Origin: Bacillus sp. FJAT-18017
GTDB lineage: Bacteria > Bacillota > Bacilli > Bacillales > Cytobacillaceae
DNA: 64,000 bases
NCBI RefSeq assembly: GCF_001278805.1
Contig: NZ_CP012602.1
Span: forward strand, 4,617,501-4,681,500
Direction: 5' to 3'
Both the position numbers and the translations under genes were made by a program. Below are positions 8,938 through 17,200 of the stretch, in pieces (position 1 is the first letter of the stretch; every line of letters starts with the position of its first letter). The notes below the pieces were generated by a model. That model did no database searches, was not told the origin of the DNA, and saw only the letters and a list, made by a program, of their open reading frames with translations.

Positions 8938-9088
8938 AGAAAAGCGCAAGCGCCTTGCTCAGCGCCGTATGGACTGGAGGGCCTCGAAGGAGATAAAGGA
9001 AACACGATGAGCGCAAGCGAATCGATGTTGACTTATCGTAACGAGGGGACCGAAGTACACTAGGCGCTAGGCGCTGGAGCTAGACAGT
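8938..9088 (+). repeat. Interspersed structured repeat, copy B (short form)
   Basis: Runs from AAAAGCGCAAGCGCCTTG to GGCGCTGGAGCTAGACAG. The interior GGCCTCGAAGGAGATAAAGG...CTTATCGTAACGAGGGGACC is nearly identical to copy D (28131). It lacks both the GACAGGC/GCCTGTC hairpin and the two-hairpin insert seen in copies C and E. It contains an 18-codon open frame preceded by AAAGGA. Confidence 0.85.
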
Positions 9089-9119
9089 TCTCAAAAAAAG
9101 AAACGGGTTAAATTCGAAT

Positions 9120-9548
9120 TTATTTTTCCCAATCCATGACAGCTTTTGCGACAAAGGCCGCCGGGATGGTGTAGCCGATCAGTGCTTCAATGATGGCAAT
9201 CCACCTACCTGCGCCGAGTGGCACAACATCGCCGGGGCCAACCGAGAATAGGGTCATTGCACTGAAGTAAATGGAGGATTCTGCTTGATGAATGAACTGT
9301 TTTGAAGCAGCATGTGGATCTGCGAGGACGGGTTCTGCATAGAGGCCGAGCAATAAGTAAATCATTCCAAAACCAACGAGCACTGTAAAATAAATCATCC
9401 CCAGAAATAGGAAGTTTTCAAAGGATACAATCCTGCCTCTAACCTGGTTCGGTGTAAATAGTGTTTTGAGGCTCATGAACAGGCAAAAGCTTGTTCCAGC
9501 CAATAAAAAATAAAACAAATCGCCCACCACCCGCTTATGTTTGTCCAT
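9120..9548 (-). CDS. Two-transmembrane ion channel family protein
   Basis: The 142-residue membrane protein has hydrophobic segments near residues 9-28 and 43-72, a re-entrant pore region SSIYFSAMTLFSVGPGDVVP (residues 92-111), and a final helix. The arrangement is that of the small bacterial ion-channel domain (PF07885-like). The selectivity-filter position reads SVGPGD instead of the potassium-channel TVGYGD, so potassium selectivity cannot be assumed. The gene stands alone on the minus strand, 37 bases downstream of the ABC permease that ends at 9586. Copy B of the structured repeat lies beyond its 3' end. No regulatory site was identified. Confidence 0.75.
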   Translation of the reverse strand: MDKHKRVVGDLFYFLLAGTSFCLFMSLKTLFTPNQVRGRIVSFENFLFLGMIYFTVLVGFGMIYLLLGLYAEPVLADPHAASKQFIHQAESSIYFSAMTLFSVGPGDVVPLGAGRWIAIIEALIGYTIPAAFVAKAVMDWEK

Positions 9549-9585
9549 TCTATCTATATGCGGGTATGGTGGACTGTATTAGTTG

Positions 9586-10371
9586 TTAATTTCCGGCACC
9601 TCTGTATTTCTTTACGCCCTGGTTCCAAAGCAGGACAGAACCTCCGAAAAAGATAATTCCCATGAGCGGTGTCAGGAACGCGTAGCCAAACCATTCCTCC
9701 CTGCCCAGGAAGTATGCGGCTGGATAAACGCCAACGAAAGCAAATGGCAAAATCCAGGTGAGGACGAAGCGGATTGCTTTATTATAAATATCTACCGGGT
9801 ATCTCCCGTAGTTTCCGATATTGTACATCATTGGCATGATCGAGGTCTTGGCGTCGGCCCAGAAGCTGATACAGGCAAGCATTACGAAGACACCTCCATA
9901 AATGAGCGCCCCGCCAGCCACGAATAGCAGAAAGATGAGTGCATCATACCACACAAGGTCAAGGCCGAGGTTCTGTCCGGCATACCACATGACGGCCATT
10001 CCTGTCACTGCTCCAAAGAGGGCTTCCAATTCAAGCCGTTCAAGGATGATCTGGAACAGGCTATGAATCGGCCGAGTCAAGATCCGGTCAAGCTCGCCTT
10101 TTACGATGTAGCGTTCATTAAAATCCCATATATTAAAAAAAGCCGAAAAGACTGCATATGGAACAAGAAAGAATCCGTATATAAAGATAATTTCATCCCT
10201 TGTCCAGCCGTTTAAGAGTGATGTGTGGCCAAAGACGACAAGGATGAAAATGAAATTGACAGCCTGGGACAGCAGGTCGGAAAGAATTTCTACAACCAGG
10301 TCAGCCCTGTACTGAAGCCGGGTTTTCATATATTGTCCCGCATACTGAAAAAACATTGATCCGTAAAACAT
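9586..10371 (-). CDS. ABC-2 type transporter permease, second subunit
   Basis: This 261-residue integral membrane protein begins MFYGSMFFQYAGQYMKTRLQ and has about six hydrophobic segments. It looks like the ABC-2/DUF990-type permeases that occur in pairs with one ATPase. The start is at 10371, where GGGGGGCTGACC precedes the ATG; a longer upstream reading would run into the neighbouring permease. It follows that permease by two bases and is the last gene of the three-gene operon. The exported substrate is unknown. Confidence 0.85.
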   Translation of the reverse strand: MFYGSMFFQYAGQYMKTRLQYRADLVVEILSDLLSQAVNFIFILVVFGHTSLLNGWTRDEIIFIYGFFLVPYAVFSAFFNIWDFNERYIVKGELDRILTRPIHSLFQIILERLELEALFGAVTGMAVMWYAGQNLGLDLVWYDALIFLLFVAGGALIYGGVFVMLACISFWADAKTSIMPMMYNIGNYGRYPVDIYNKAIRFVLTWILPFAFVGVYPAAYFLGREEWFGYAFLTPLMGIIFFGGSVLLWNQGVKKYRGAGN

Positions 10372-10373
10372 GG

Positions 10374-11165
10374 TCAGCCCCCCTGGATGATAAGCTGTTT
10401 TTTCGCCAGCTGCCACAAAATATAAATTGGTACAAGCAGGATGAGGACCCATACTGCTTGCTGAAGCAGTGCTTCAACTACCTGGCTGCCGGTGAAGCCC
10501 TTAGTCACTATCATGCTCGGAATATAGCTTATTCCCTGGAATGGCAAGTATTTCATGATTTCTTGAGCCCAGCCCGGAAAGAAGCTCATCGGCAGGAGCA
10601 GTCCGGAAAACAAATCGATGACAACCCGCTTTGCCCGAATCAGGCCGGCATTATTATATAAGAAGAAAGTCGTTATACCTGTCAGCAGATTGATTTGTGT
10701 GTTGATCAAGAAACTGAAGGTTATCGACAATGCAAACAGCCCCCAAATTGCCGGATCAAGCGGAAGCGTGACGGGGAAAATAAGCATAACAATAATCATC
10801 CCGGGAACCGAGAAGAAGAAAAGGCGAAAAACCCCTTCACCGAATCCCTGCATCATTTTCATCCCGAGGTAGCTGTATGGACGAATCAGCTCGATTGCAA
10901 CTTTCCCCTCCATGATTTCCTGCGCCATTTCCCGGTCAAGGTTATTAAAATAAAACGCTCTTGCCATCCAGGCAATAGCGACATACGTTGTCATTTGCCC
11001 TACTGACAGTCCCTGAATTTGATCTTTCCCGCTATATATTGCCTGCCAAAGAAAATAGTAGGCACCGATATTGATGCTGTAAATTAGAATACCTGTGTAG
11101 TAATTTGTCCTATAGGCAAGCATCATTAAAAAACGGATCCTTACCATTTCAAGGTATTTATCCAT
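10374..11165 (-). CDS. ABC-2 type transporter permease, first subunit
   Basis: This 263-residue membrane protein starts MDKYLEMVRIRFLMMLAYRT and has five or six hydrophobic segments. It includes the MAREMAQ/GKVAIELIRPYSY stretch typical of this permease family, which links the amphipathic loop to the ATPase. It lies 11 bases downstream of the ATPase gene and two bases upstream of the second permease, so the three proteins probably form one exporter with two different membrane subunits. Substrate unknown; drug or antimicrobial peptide export is a common role for the family, but nothing here shows it. Confidence 0.87.
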   Translation of the reverse strand: MDKYLEMVRIRFLMMLAYRTNYYTGILIYSINIGAYYFLWQAIYSGKDQIQGLSVGQMTTYVAIAWMARAFYFNNLDREMAQEIMEGKVAIELIRPYSYLGMKMMQGFGEGVFRLFFFSVPGMIIVMLIFPVTLPLDPAIWGLFALSITFSFLINTQINLLTGITTFFLYNNAGLIRAKRVVIDLFSGLLLPMSFFPGWAQEIMKYLPFQGISYIPSMIVTKGFTGSQVVEALLQQAVWVLILLVPIYILWQLAKKQLIIQGG

Positions 11166-11176
11166 CTTAAGCCCCC

Positions 11177-12190
11177 CTATGCTGAACCTTTTTCGTATAT
11201 ATTGCGAATGATTTCCTCAGTCGATGTTTCATTTATTTTTACATCTTTTACTTTTAAGACGGAAACCACCCTGGCGATGACCTGGGAGATGACTTCATCC
11301 ACATCGTCCGTCTGGGCTGAGAATATTTGGCCTTTTTCGTCCATTTCCCATTTAACCGGGAGTCCCGAGGTTAGATGCTGGAGCCTTGCCAAATCCGTTT
11401 GCTCGAGGAATTGGAATTGCAGTACCTTCCCTTCGCCCCATTTGTCCTTCAGGTTTTGAAGCGCGCCATCATAGATGATTTTTCCTTCATCCAGCATGAC
11501 GACCCGTTCACACAGAGCTTCGATATCGGTAAGATCATGAGTGGTTAATAAAATTGTCGTGTTATATTTTTCGTTTATTTCCTTTAGGAACTCCCGGATT
11601 TTCAGCTTCACAAGAACATCAAGCCCTATTGTCGGTTCATCAAGAAACAGGAGTGGCGGATTATGAATTAATGCGGCAGCAAGCTCACAGCGCATCCGCT
11701 GACCCAGCGATAATTTCCGGACCGGTTTATCCAGGAGCGGTCCGATATCCAAGGTCCGGATGACGTGTTCCATGTGGGAGTTATAATCCGCATCTGATAC
11801 TTTGTAGACTTTTTTCAATAGCCTGAACGACTCCTGGACTGCGATATCCCACCACAGCTGGGAGCGCTGTCCAAAAACAACGCCGATTGTCTGGGTGAAT
11901 TTTTCCCGTTCTTTATGTGGATTCATTCCATTTACGATGATTTTTCCTGACGTGGGGGTAAGGATACCCGTCAGCATTTTAATTGTTGTTGATTTTCCCG
12001 CACCGTTTTCACCTATATATCCAACCATTTCGCCGCGTTTTACAGTGAAGCTGATGTCATTGACGGCCGGAACTATTTTATAATTGCGGGTAAAGAGGTC
12101 CCTGAAGGCACCAGCAAGGCCGGCCCTGCTCGAATACGCCTTGAAATCTTTGCGGAGACCTTCCACTACAATTGCATTTTCCTTGTCCAT
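11177..12190 (-). CDS. ABC transporter ATP-binding protein (ABC-2 exporter)
   Basis: The 337-residue ATPase contains Walker A GENGAGKST, signature LSLGQRMR, Walker B LLFLDEPTIGLD and the H-loop LLTTHDL, followed by a C-terminal domain of about 100 residues. The LSLGQ signature and the long tail are typical of the subfamily paired with DUF990-type permeases. I start at ATG 12190 because AGGAGG lies seven bases upstream; a TTG six bases earlier overlaps that spacing. It is first in the operon with the two permeases downstream. Confidence 0.93.
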   Translation of the reverse strand: MDKENAIVVEGLRKDFKAYSSRAGLAGAFRDLFTRNYKIVPAVNDISFTVKRGEMVGYIGENGAGKSTTIKMLTGILTPTSGKIIVNGMNPHKEREKFTQTIGVVFGQRSQLWWDIAVQESFRLLKKVYKVSDADYNSHMEHVIRTLDIGPLLDKPVRKLSLGQRMRCELAAALIHNPPLLFLDEPTIGLDVLVKLKIREFLKEINEKYNTTILLTTHDLTDIEALCERVVMLDEGKIIYDGALQNLKDKWGEGKVLQFQFLEQTDLARLQHLTSGLPVKWEMDEKGQIFSAQTDDVDEVISQVIARVVSVLKVKDVKINETSTEEIIRNIYEKGSA

Positions 12191-12334
12191 TTGCAATCCT
12201 CCTGAACATACACTCTAACCAAGTCAGTTTATCCATTTCCTTTTTCTAAAACAACTTTTATGTCTTTGGGAATGGCTGGGTTAGATTGCCAGGCAGTTTA
12301 GTTTTGTAGATTAATCTCTTGTTGATACCCATGA

Positions 12335-12577
12335 TTAATCCACTAAATGGGTTGTCTGAATACAAACCCCGGTGGCATTATTCACCGAGACAGTATGCTT
12401 ATCAATTAAGATAACGTTTGGATTTATTAGAACAAATCCCAATATGATGAAGACAAACGAGGCGCATAGCAGGTGTGTTAAATCCATAATTGTAACAAAC
12501 GCTGCCCAGACCTGGTTGTGGACGAATAATGGTGTGATGCGCTTACCAGCGTTACCGAACTGGGCGGCGTAGGCCAT
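12335..12577 (-). CDS. Possible small membrane protein, unrecognised
   Basis: An 80-codon frame with one convincing hydrophobic stretch (LLCASFVFIILGFVLI, about residues 36-51) and a GAGGAC sequence ten bases before the ATG. I do not recognise the protein. It sits in the 490-base gap between the ABC ATPase and hemL, which otherwise holds nothing but a short duplicated sequence at 12564-12613 that overlaps the start of this frame. A plus-strand frame overlaps it. It may be chance. Confidence 0.25.
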   Translation of the reverse strand: MAYAAQFGNAGKRITPLFVHNQVWAAFVTIMDLTHLLCASFVFIILGFVLINPNVILIDKHTVSVNNATGVCIQTTHLVD

Positions 12578-12690
12578 GCTTTACCGTCCTCTAGCGTCGG
12601 CCATGCTCCACCGAAAATTCTTCTGCGCTTTTTCCATATTAAAAACAGTGCTAGAATAATAACGTACTTACTACAGGAGGTTACTATAAA

Positions 12691-13986
12691 ATGAACTTTA
12701 CCAATTCGGAACGATTACATAGCGAGGCTCTTGAGCATATTGTTGGCGGTGTAAATAGTCCGTCCCGTTCATACAAGGCTGTTGGCGGGGGAGCACCTGT
12801 TGTGATGGAGCGTGCGTCTGGCGCATATTTCTGGGATGTCGACGGCAATCAGTATATTGACTATTTGGCTGCTTATGGGCCGATTATTACAGGCCATGCC
12901 CATCCCCATATTACAGAGGCGATTAAAAAGGCAGCTGAGTCCGGTGTTTTGTACGGGACGCCGACTCCGTATGAAATTACTCTTGCGAAGATGCTTAAGG
13001 AAGCAATGCCGGGGATGGACAAAGTTCGGTTTGTGAACTCCGGTACTGAGGCTGTTATGACTACAATCCGTGTTGCCCGTGCATATACCGGGCGCGACAA
13101 GATTATTAAGTTTGCGGGATGCTATCATGGCCATTCCGATCTGGTTCTCGTTGCTGCCGGTTCAGGCCCGTCGACACTTGGAACACCTGACTCTGCCGGG
13201 GTACCGAAGAGCATTGCCCAGGAAGTGATTACGGTTCCATTTAATGAAGTGGAGCCGTTGAAGGAAGCACTTGATAAATGGGGCAGCCAGGTTGCGGCAG
13301 TTATGATTGAACCAATTGTCGGCAACTTTGGGATTGTCGAGCCAAAACCTGGCTTCCTCGAGCAGGTTAAGGAACTCACCCATGAGGCGGGAGCGTTGTT
13401 AATTTTTGATGAAGTGATTACAGCCTTCCGTTTTGCTTATGGAGGTGCTCAGGATATTCTCGGGATTACTCCTGATTTGACTGCGCTTGGTAAAATCATT
13501 GGCGGCGGACTCCCTATTGGAGCTTATGGCGGTAAACAGGAAATCATGGAAAAGGTTGCACCGCTTGGCCCTGCGTATCAAGCCGGCACGATGGCAGGAA
13601 ACCCAGCTTCGATGCTATCAGGAATTGCCTGCCTTGAAGTTTTGAAGCAGGACGGGGTATACGAGTATCTTGACCGGCTCGGTGCGATGCTTGAAGATGG
13701 AATCCTTGGTTCTGCAGCAAAATATAATGTCCCGATTACGATTAATAGGCTTAAAGGTGCACTGACAGTATATTTTACAACAGAAAAAGTTGAGAATTAT
13801 GAACAGGCGGAGAATACCGATGGCGAGATGTTTGCGCGATTCTTTAAGCTGATGCTGAATCAAGGAATTAATCTGGCTCCTTCCAAGTATGAAGCATGGT
13901 TCGTTACGATTGCCCATACAGAAGAGGATATTGAAGCAACGCTCCATGCAGTCGATAACGCCTTTTATTCACTTATGAACGAATAA
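12691..13986 (+). CDS. hemL: Glutamate-1-semialdehyde 2,1-aminomutase
   Basis: This 431-residue PLP enzyme moves the amino group of glutamate-1-semialdehyde to give 5-aminolevulinate, the haem precursor, in the C5 pathway. Visible motifs are [40 protein letters not shown] and the PLP lysine in [16 protein letters not shown] (about residue 268). Length is normal and AGGAGG precedes the ATG. In B. subtilis this position is held by gsaB, the second aminomutase gene lying outside the hem operon, so it may be a paralogue of a hemL elsewhere in the genome. It has its own terminator. Confidence 0.95.
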   Translation: MNFTNSERLHSEALEHIVGGVNSPSRSYKAVGGGAPVVMERASGAYFWDVDGNQYIDYLAAYGPIITGHAHPHITEAIKKAAESGVLYGTPTPYEITLAKMLKEAMPGMDKVRFVNSGTEAVMTTIRVARAYTGRDKIIKFAGCYHGHSDLVLVAAGSGPSTLGTPDSAGVPKSIAQEVITVPFNEVEPLKEALDKWGSQVAAVMIEPIVGNFGIVEPKPGFLEQVKELTHEAGALLIFDEVITAFRFAYGGAQDILGITPDLTALGKIIGGGLPIGAYGGKQEIMEKVAPLGPAYQAGTMAGNPASMLSGIACLEVLKQDGVYEYLDRLGAMLEDGILGSAAKYNVPITINRLKGALTVYFTTEKVENYEQAENTDGEMFARFFKLMLNQGINLAPSKYEAWFVTIAHTEEDIEATLHAVDNAFYSLMNE

Positions 13987-14002
13987 ATATACATTTTTTA
14001 TG

Positions 14003-14040
14003 CAGCAGCCAGGGAGGGAAATTTCTGGCTGCTTTAATAA
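14003..14040 (+). terminator. hemL terminator
   Basis: GCAGCCAG and CTGGCTGC form an eight-base-pair stem, followed by TTTAATAATTTTT, 18 bases after the hemL stop. Confidence 0.85.
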
Positions 14041-14046
14041 TTTTTA

Positions 14047-14061
14047 TTGGAAACGCTTACA
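14047..14061. promoter_or_regulatory. cre site upstream of the glutamate synthase paralogue
   Basis: TTGGAAACGCTTACA fits the relaxed cre consensus WTGNAANCGNWNNCW at all fixed positions. It lies about 225 bases upstream of the glutamate synthase-like gene and just after the hemL terminator, so it belongs to the downstream gene. Confidence 0.55.
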
Positions 14062-14131
14062 CAATACTATCTTAGTGCTTATTTCACAAAATTGTAATTG
14101 ATTTTACATCCAAAAATTTGCATAATTATTT

Positions 14132-14146
14132 GAATATTGAATATTC
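14132..14146. promoter_or_regulatory. Palindrome overlapping a likely promoter
   Basis: GAATATT-G-AATATTC is a perfect dyad directly followed by GTGTGATAATATT, which can act as a -10 region. It is a candidate operator for the glutamate synthase-like gene; I cannot name the regulator. A 16-base TGTAATTGATTTTACA at 14093 resembles a TnrA/GlnR site but is one base too short. Confidence 0.4.
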
Positions 14147-14286
14147 GTGTGATAATATTAACCTACTATTTTTGTTTTCTGCACCTAGCCCTTCCCCACA
14201 AATGAACAGGAGACATTCTTTCAGCCACGGAAAAACTAGCTAACACAAAACTGAACTCAGGAGGTGACTGGCTCACGCCGGACCCC

Positions 14287-17200
14287 ATGTCAAAAATCTG
14301 GAGCCCTCATACTTTCAAGGATTTTCATAAGCACGAGCATGATGCCTGTGGCATTGTTGCCTGCATGGAAAAAGACCGCATTCCGACGAGAGAAAATATT
14401 TATACTTGCATAGATGCACTTGTGACAATGAATCACCGTGCTGGCTTCATTAATGGTGAAGGTGATGGAACAGGCATCCACATTGACATCCCTCGTTCCC
14501 TATGGAAGGAAAAGCTTACTGCTTCAGGAGCCGACCCGTTGCTTGCTGATAGACCTGATTTATCTATTGGCCACTTATTTATTAGCAGAAAAGCAGATGC
14601 GGAGCTTGTGAAAAAAGATATTAGGAAATTGTTAGCAGCCAACAGCCTGACGCTTGTTTTTGAAACCGATTCGGTAACGGACAGTTCAGCACTTGGCCCA
14701 ATTGCCATCCAGGAGAATCCTGTCTTTTGGCAGATCGCATGTGTACCTGTTTCAGAGACTGCGAACCTGTCCCAGCTCCTTTTTAATTTGATCGTAACCA
14801 TCGAGAAAAACCAACAAGTTCATGTTGCCTCATTTAGCCAGTACCACGCAGTTTACAAAGTTATGGGTGCCGGTGATATCCTCCCTCATTATTACAGTGA
14901 TCTTGCAAGCCCGGTTGTTGCCTCGACGATGACCCTTGGCCATAACAGATATTCTACCAACACGCTTTCCAGTTTTTTTAGAGTCCAGCCCTTCAGTGTC
15001 CTTGGCCATAACGGCGAAATCAATACCATTGCAAAATTGCGCGAGGAAGCGCTCCAGATTGGCGTGCCGCTTGTTCATGAAGGAAGCGACTCCCAAGATT
15101 TGAGCAGGACGATTGAAACCTTGATTTGCAGGGACAATTATACTCTTTTCGAGGCAATGGATGTTCTTTTCCCGCCAATCATTAATGAAATAAAAGGATA
15201 CCCACCTCATCTTCAGGATTTGTATGTATATATCCGCGAAGCCTGGGGACATTTTGCTCAGGGTCCGGCCGGAATTATTTCACGATTTGCCGATGAGGCT
15301 GTCTTCAGTGTAGATGCTCTCGGCCTGAGGCCGCTTTGGATGCTTGAGACCGAAAGCTCCTACTTGTTTTCCTCGGAACCCGGGATTCTTCCAACAAGCG
15401 AGTATGTAAGCGATCCGAAACCTCTTGGGCCTGGAGAAAAGGTTGGCCTAAAGTGGAACGGAGACACACTGAATGTATATTGGCAGCCTGACTATCAGCA
15501 GGAAGTGTATGAGCGTTTTTCGAAACGTGTGAGCCTTGATGGTTCTCAGACAAGAATCAATGTGCCAGTCCTGCCTAAAACCATTATTGTTAACTATCCG
15601 GATAAAATCCACAACGGACAGTATAAGGCATTTGGATGGGAACGCGACCATATTCAGCTTATTGAGCAGATGGCTGAAAAAGGTATTGAGCCGATCAGGT
15701 CGCTGGGCCATGACGCACCGCTTGCTGCCTTGAACCCCGAAAGAAAGAATATTGCCGACTATATAAAGGAAAGTGTCGCAGTGGTCACAAATCCTGCAAT
15801 TGACCGGGACCGGGAAACGGAACACTTTTCTACCCGTGTCATTGTTGGCAGACGCCCTTCCCTTATCCATTCTGAGGCTGCGGGAACTATTCTTGAACTA
15901 CTTTCACCGATAGTGATTGAAGGCAAGGAAGGGTTGGATTGCTCCGAGGAGACTGGACAGCCCAGCTTTGATCAGGTTACAGCCTTTTATCGTGAAAAAG
16001 GGCTTGCTTTCCATATTCCTGCCACCTTTCAGAAGCAGGAAGACATTGAGGATGCGCTCCAGCGGCTCTCGAATCTTGCTGTGGAAGCTGTCAAGGGCGG
16101 CAAAACATTGCTGATTGTCGACGATTCCACAGCCCATTCAGACAATTCCTATTGGATTGACCCGCATCTGGCCATTTCAGCAGTCGACCAGGCATTAGCT
16201 CTCGCAGGCATGAGGAGAAATTGCTCGCTTTTGCTCAGGTCCGGGGCTATTCGTTCCTTGCATGACATTATTACTGCTTACGGCCTCGGAGCAGATTTGA
16301 TTTCACCATACAATATGTTCCTAACTGTTTCGGATGGACAGACGAAGCCGATTTCCAATCTGTATAACGCACTAATTAAAGGCCTTGAGAAAGTCGTATC
16401 GACTATTGGAATTCATGAGCTCCGCGGCTATGCACGGCTTTTCTCATCAATCGGGTTGAATCAGCATATTGCCGATTATTTAAAAATAGTCAATTTCTTC
16501 GGGTCGGAGTCCCTTGAATCTGATTTTGCTGAAATGAAGCAGGATGCGATTCAGCGCGCTGCTGATTTCCAGAGTGATAAGGAACGGGTCGGCAAGACGT
16601 TCCATCTGTTCCCGCGAATTTGGAAGGCAATCGGGGAAATGGCCCAGACCGGAAGCTATGACGTGTATCGCGATAAAATATCTGAGCAGGAAGAAGCTAA
16701 TCCGACGACGATTCGCCATTTGACCTCGTTGAAAGAGGCATCCAATCCCGTTTCACCTGCTGATGTCGATTTAAGTGTTGGTGAGCACAGCCTTCCGTTT
16801 GTGATTGCCTCGATGTCGTTCGGTTCGCAAAATGAAACTGCTTTTCGTGCTTATGCTGAAGGTGCAGACCGTCTGAATATGATTAGCATGAACGGTGAGG
16901 GCGGAGAAATTAAGGATATGCTTGGAAAATATCCAAGAACTCGCGGACAGCAGGTTGCATCTGGGCGTTTCGGCGTCAATGCTGAGCTGCTCAATTCCTC
17001 GAACCTTCTTGAAATCAAGATTGGCCAGGGGGCAAAGCCAGGAGAAGGCGGCCATCTTCCTGGCTCAAAGGTTACGGCAAAAATAGCCGAAGCCCGTAAC
17101 GCAACAATCGGTTCGGATTTGATTTCACCTTCAAACAACCATGATATTTATTCGATTGAAGATCTTGCGCAAATGATTCTGGAATTGAAGACCGCCAATG

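Noticed and set aside
12372..12572. 66-codon plus-strand frame in the ATPase-hemL gap
   Set aside because: No ribosome site, unusual composition, and it lies opposite a frame with a better hydrophobic profile.
14093..14108. TnrA/GlnR site TGTAATTGATTTTACA
   Set aside because: The consensus needs 17 bases with TGTNA-N7-TNACA; this has 16, so it is only suggestive.
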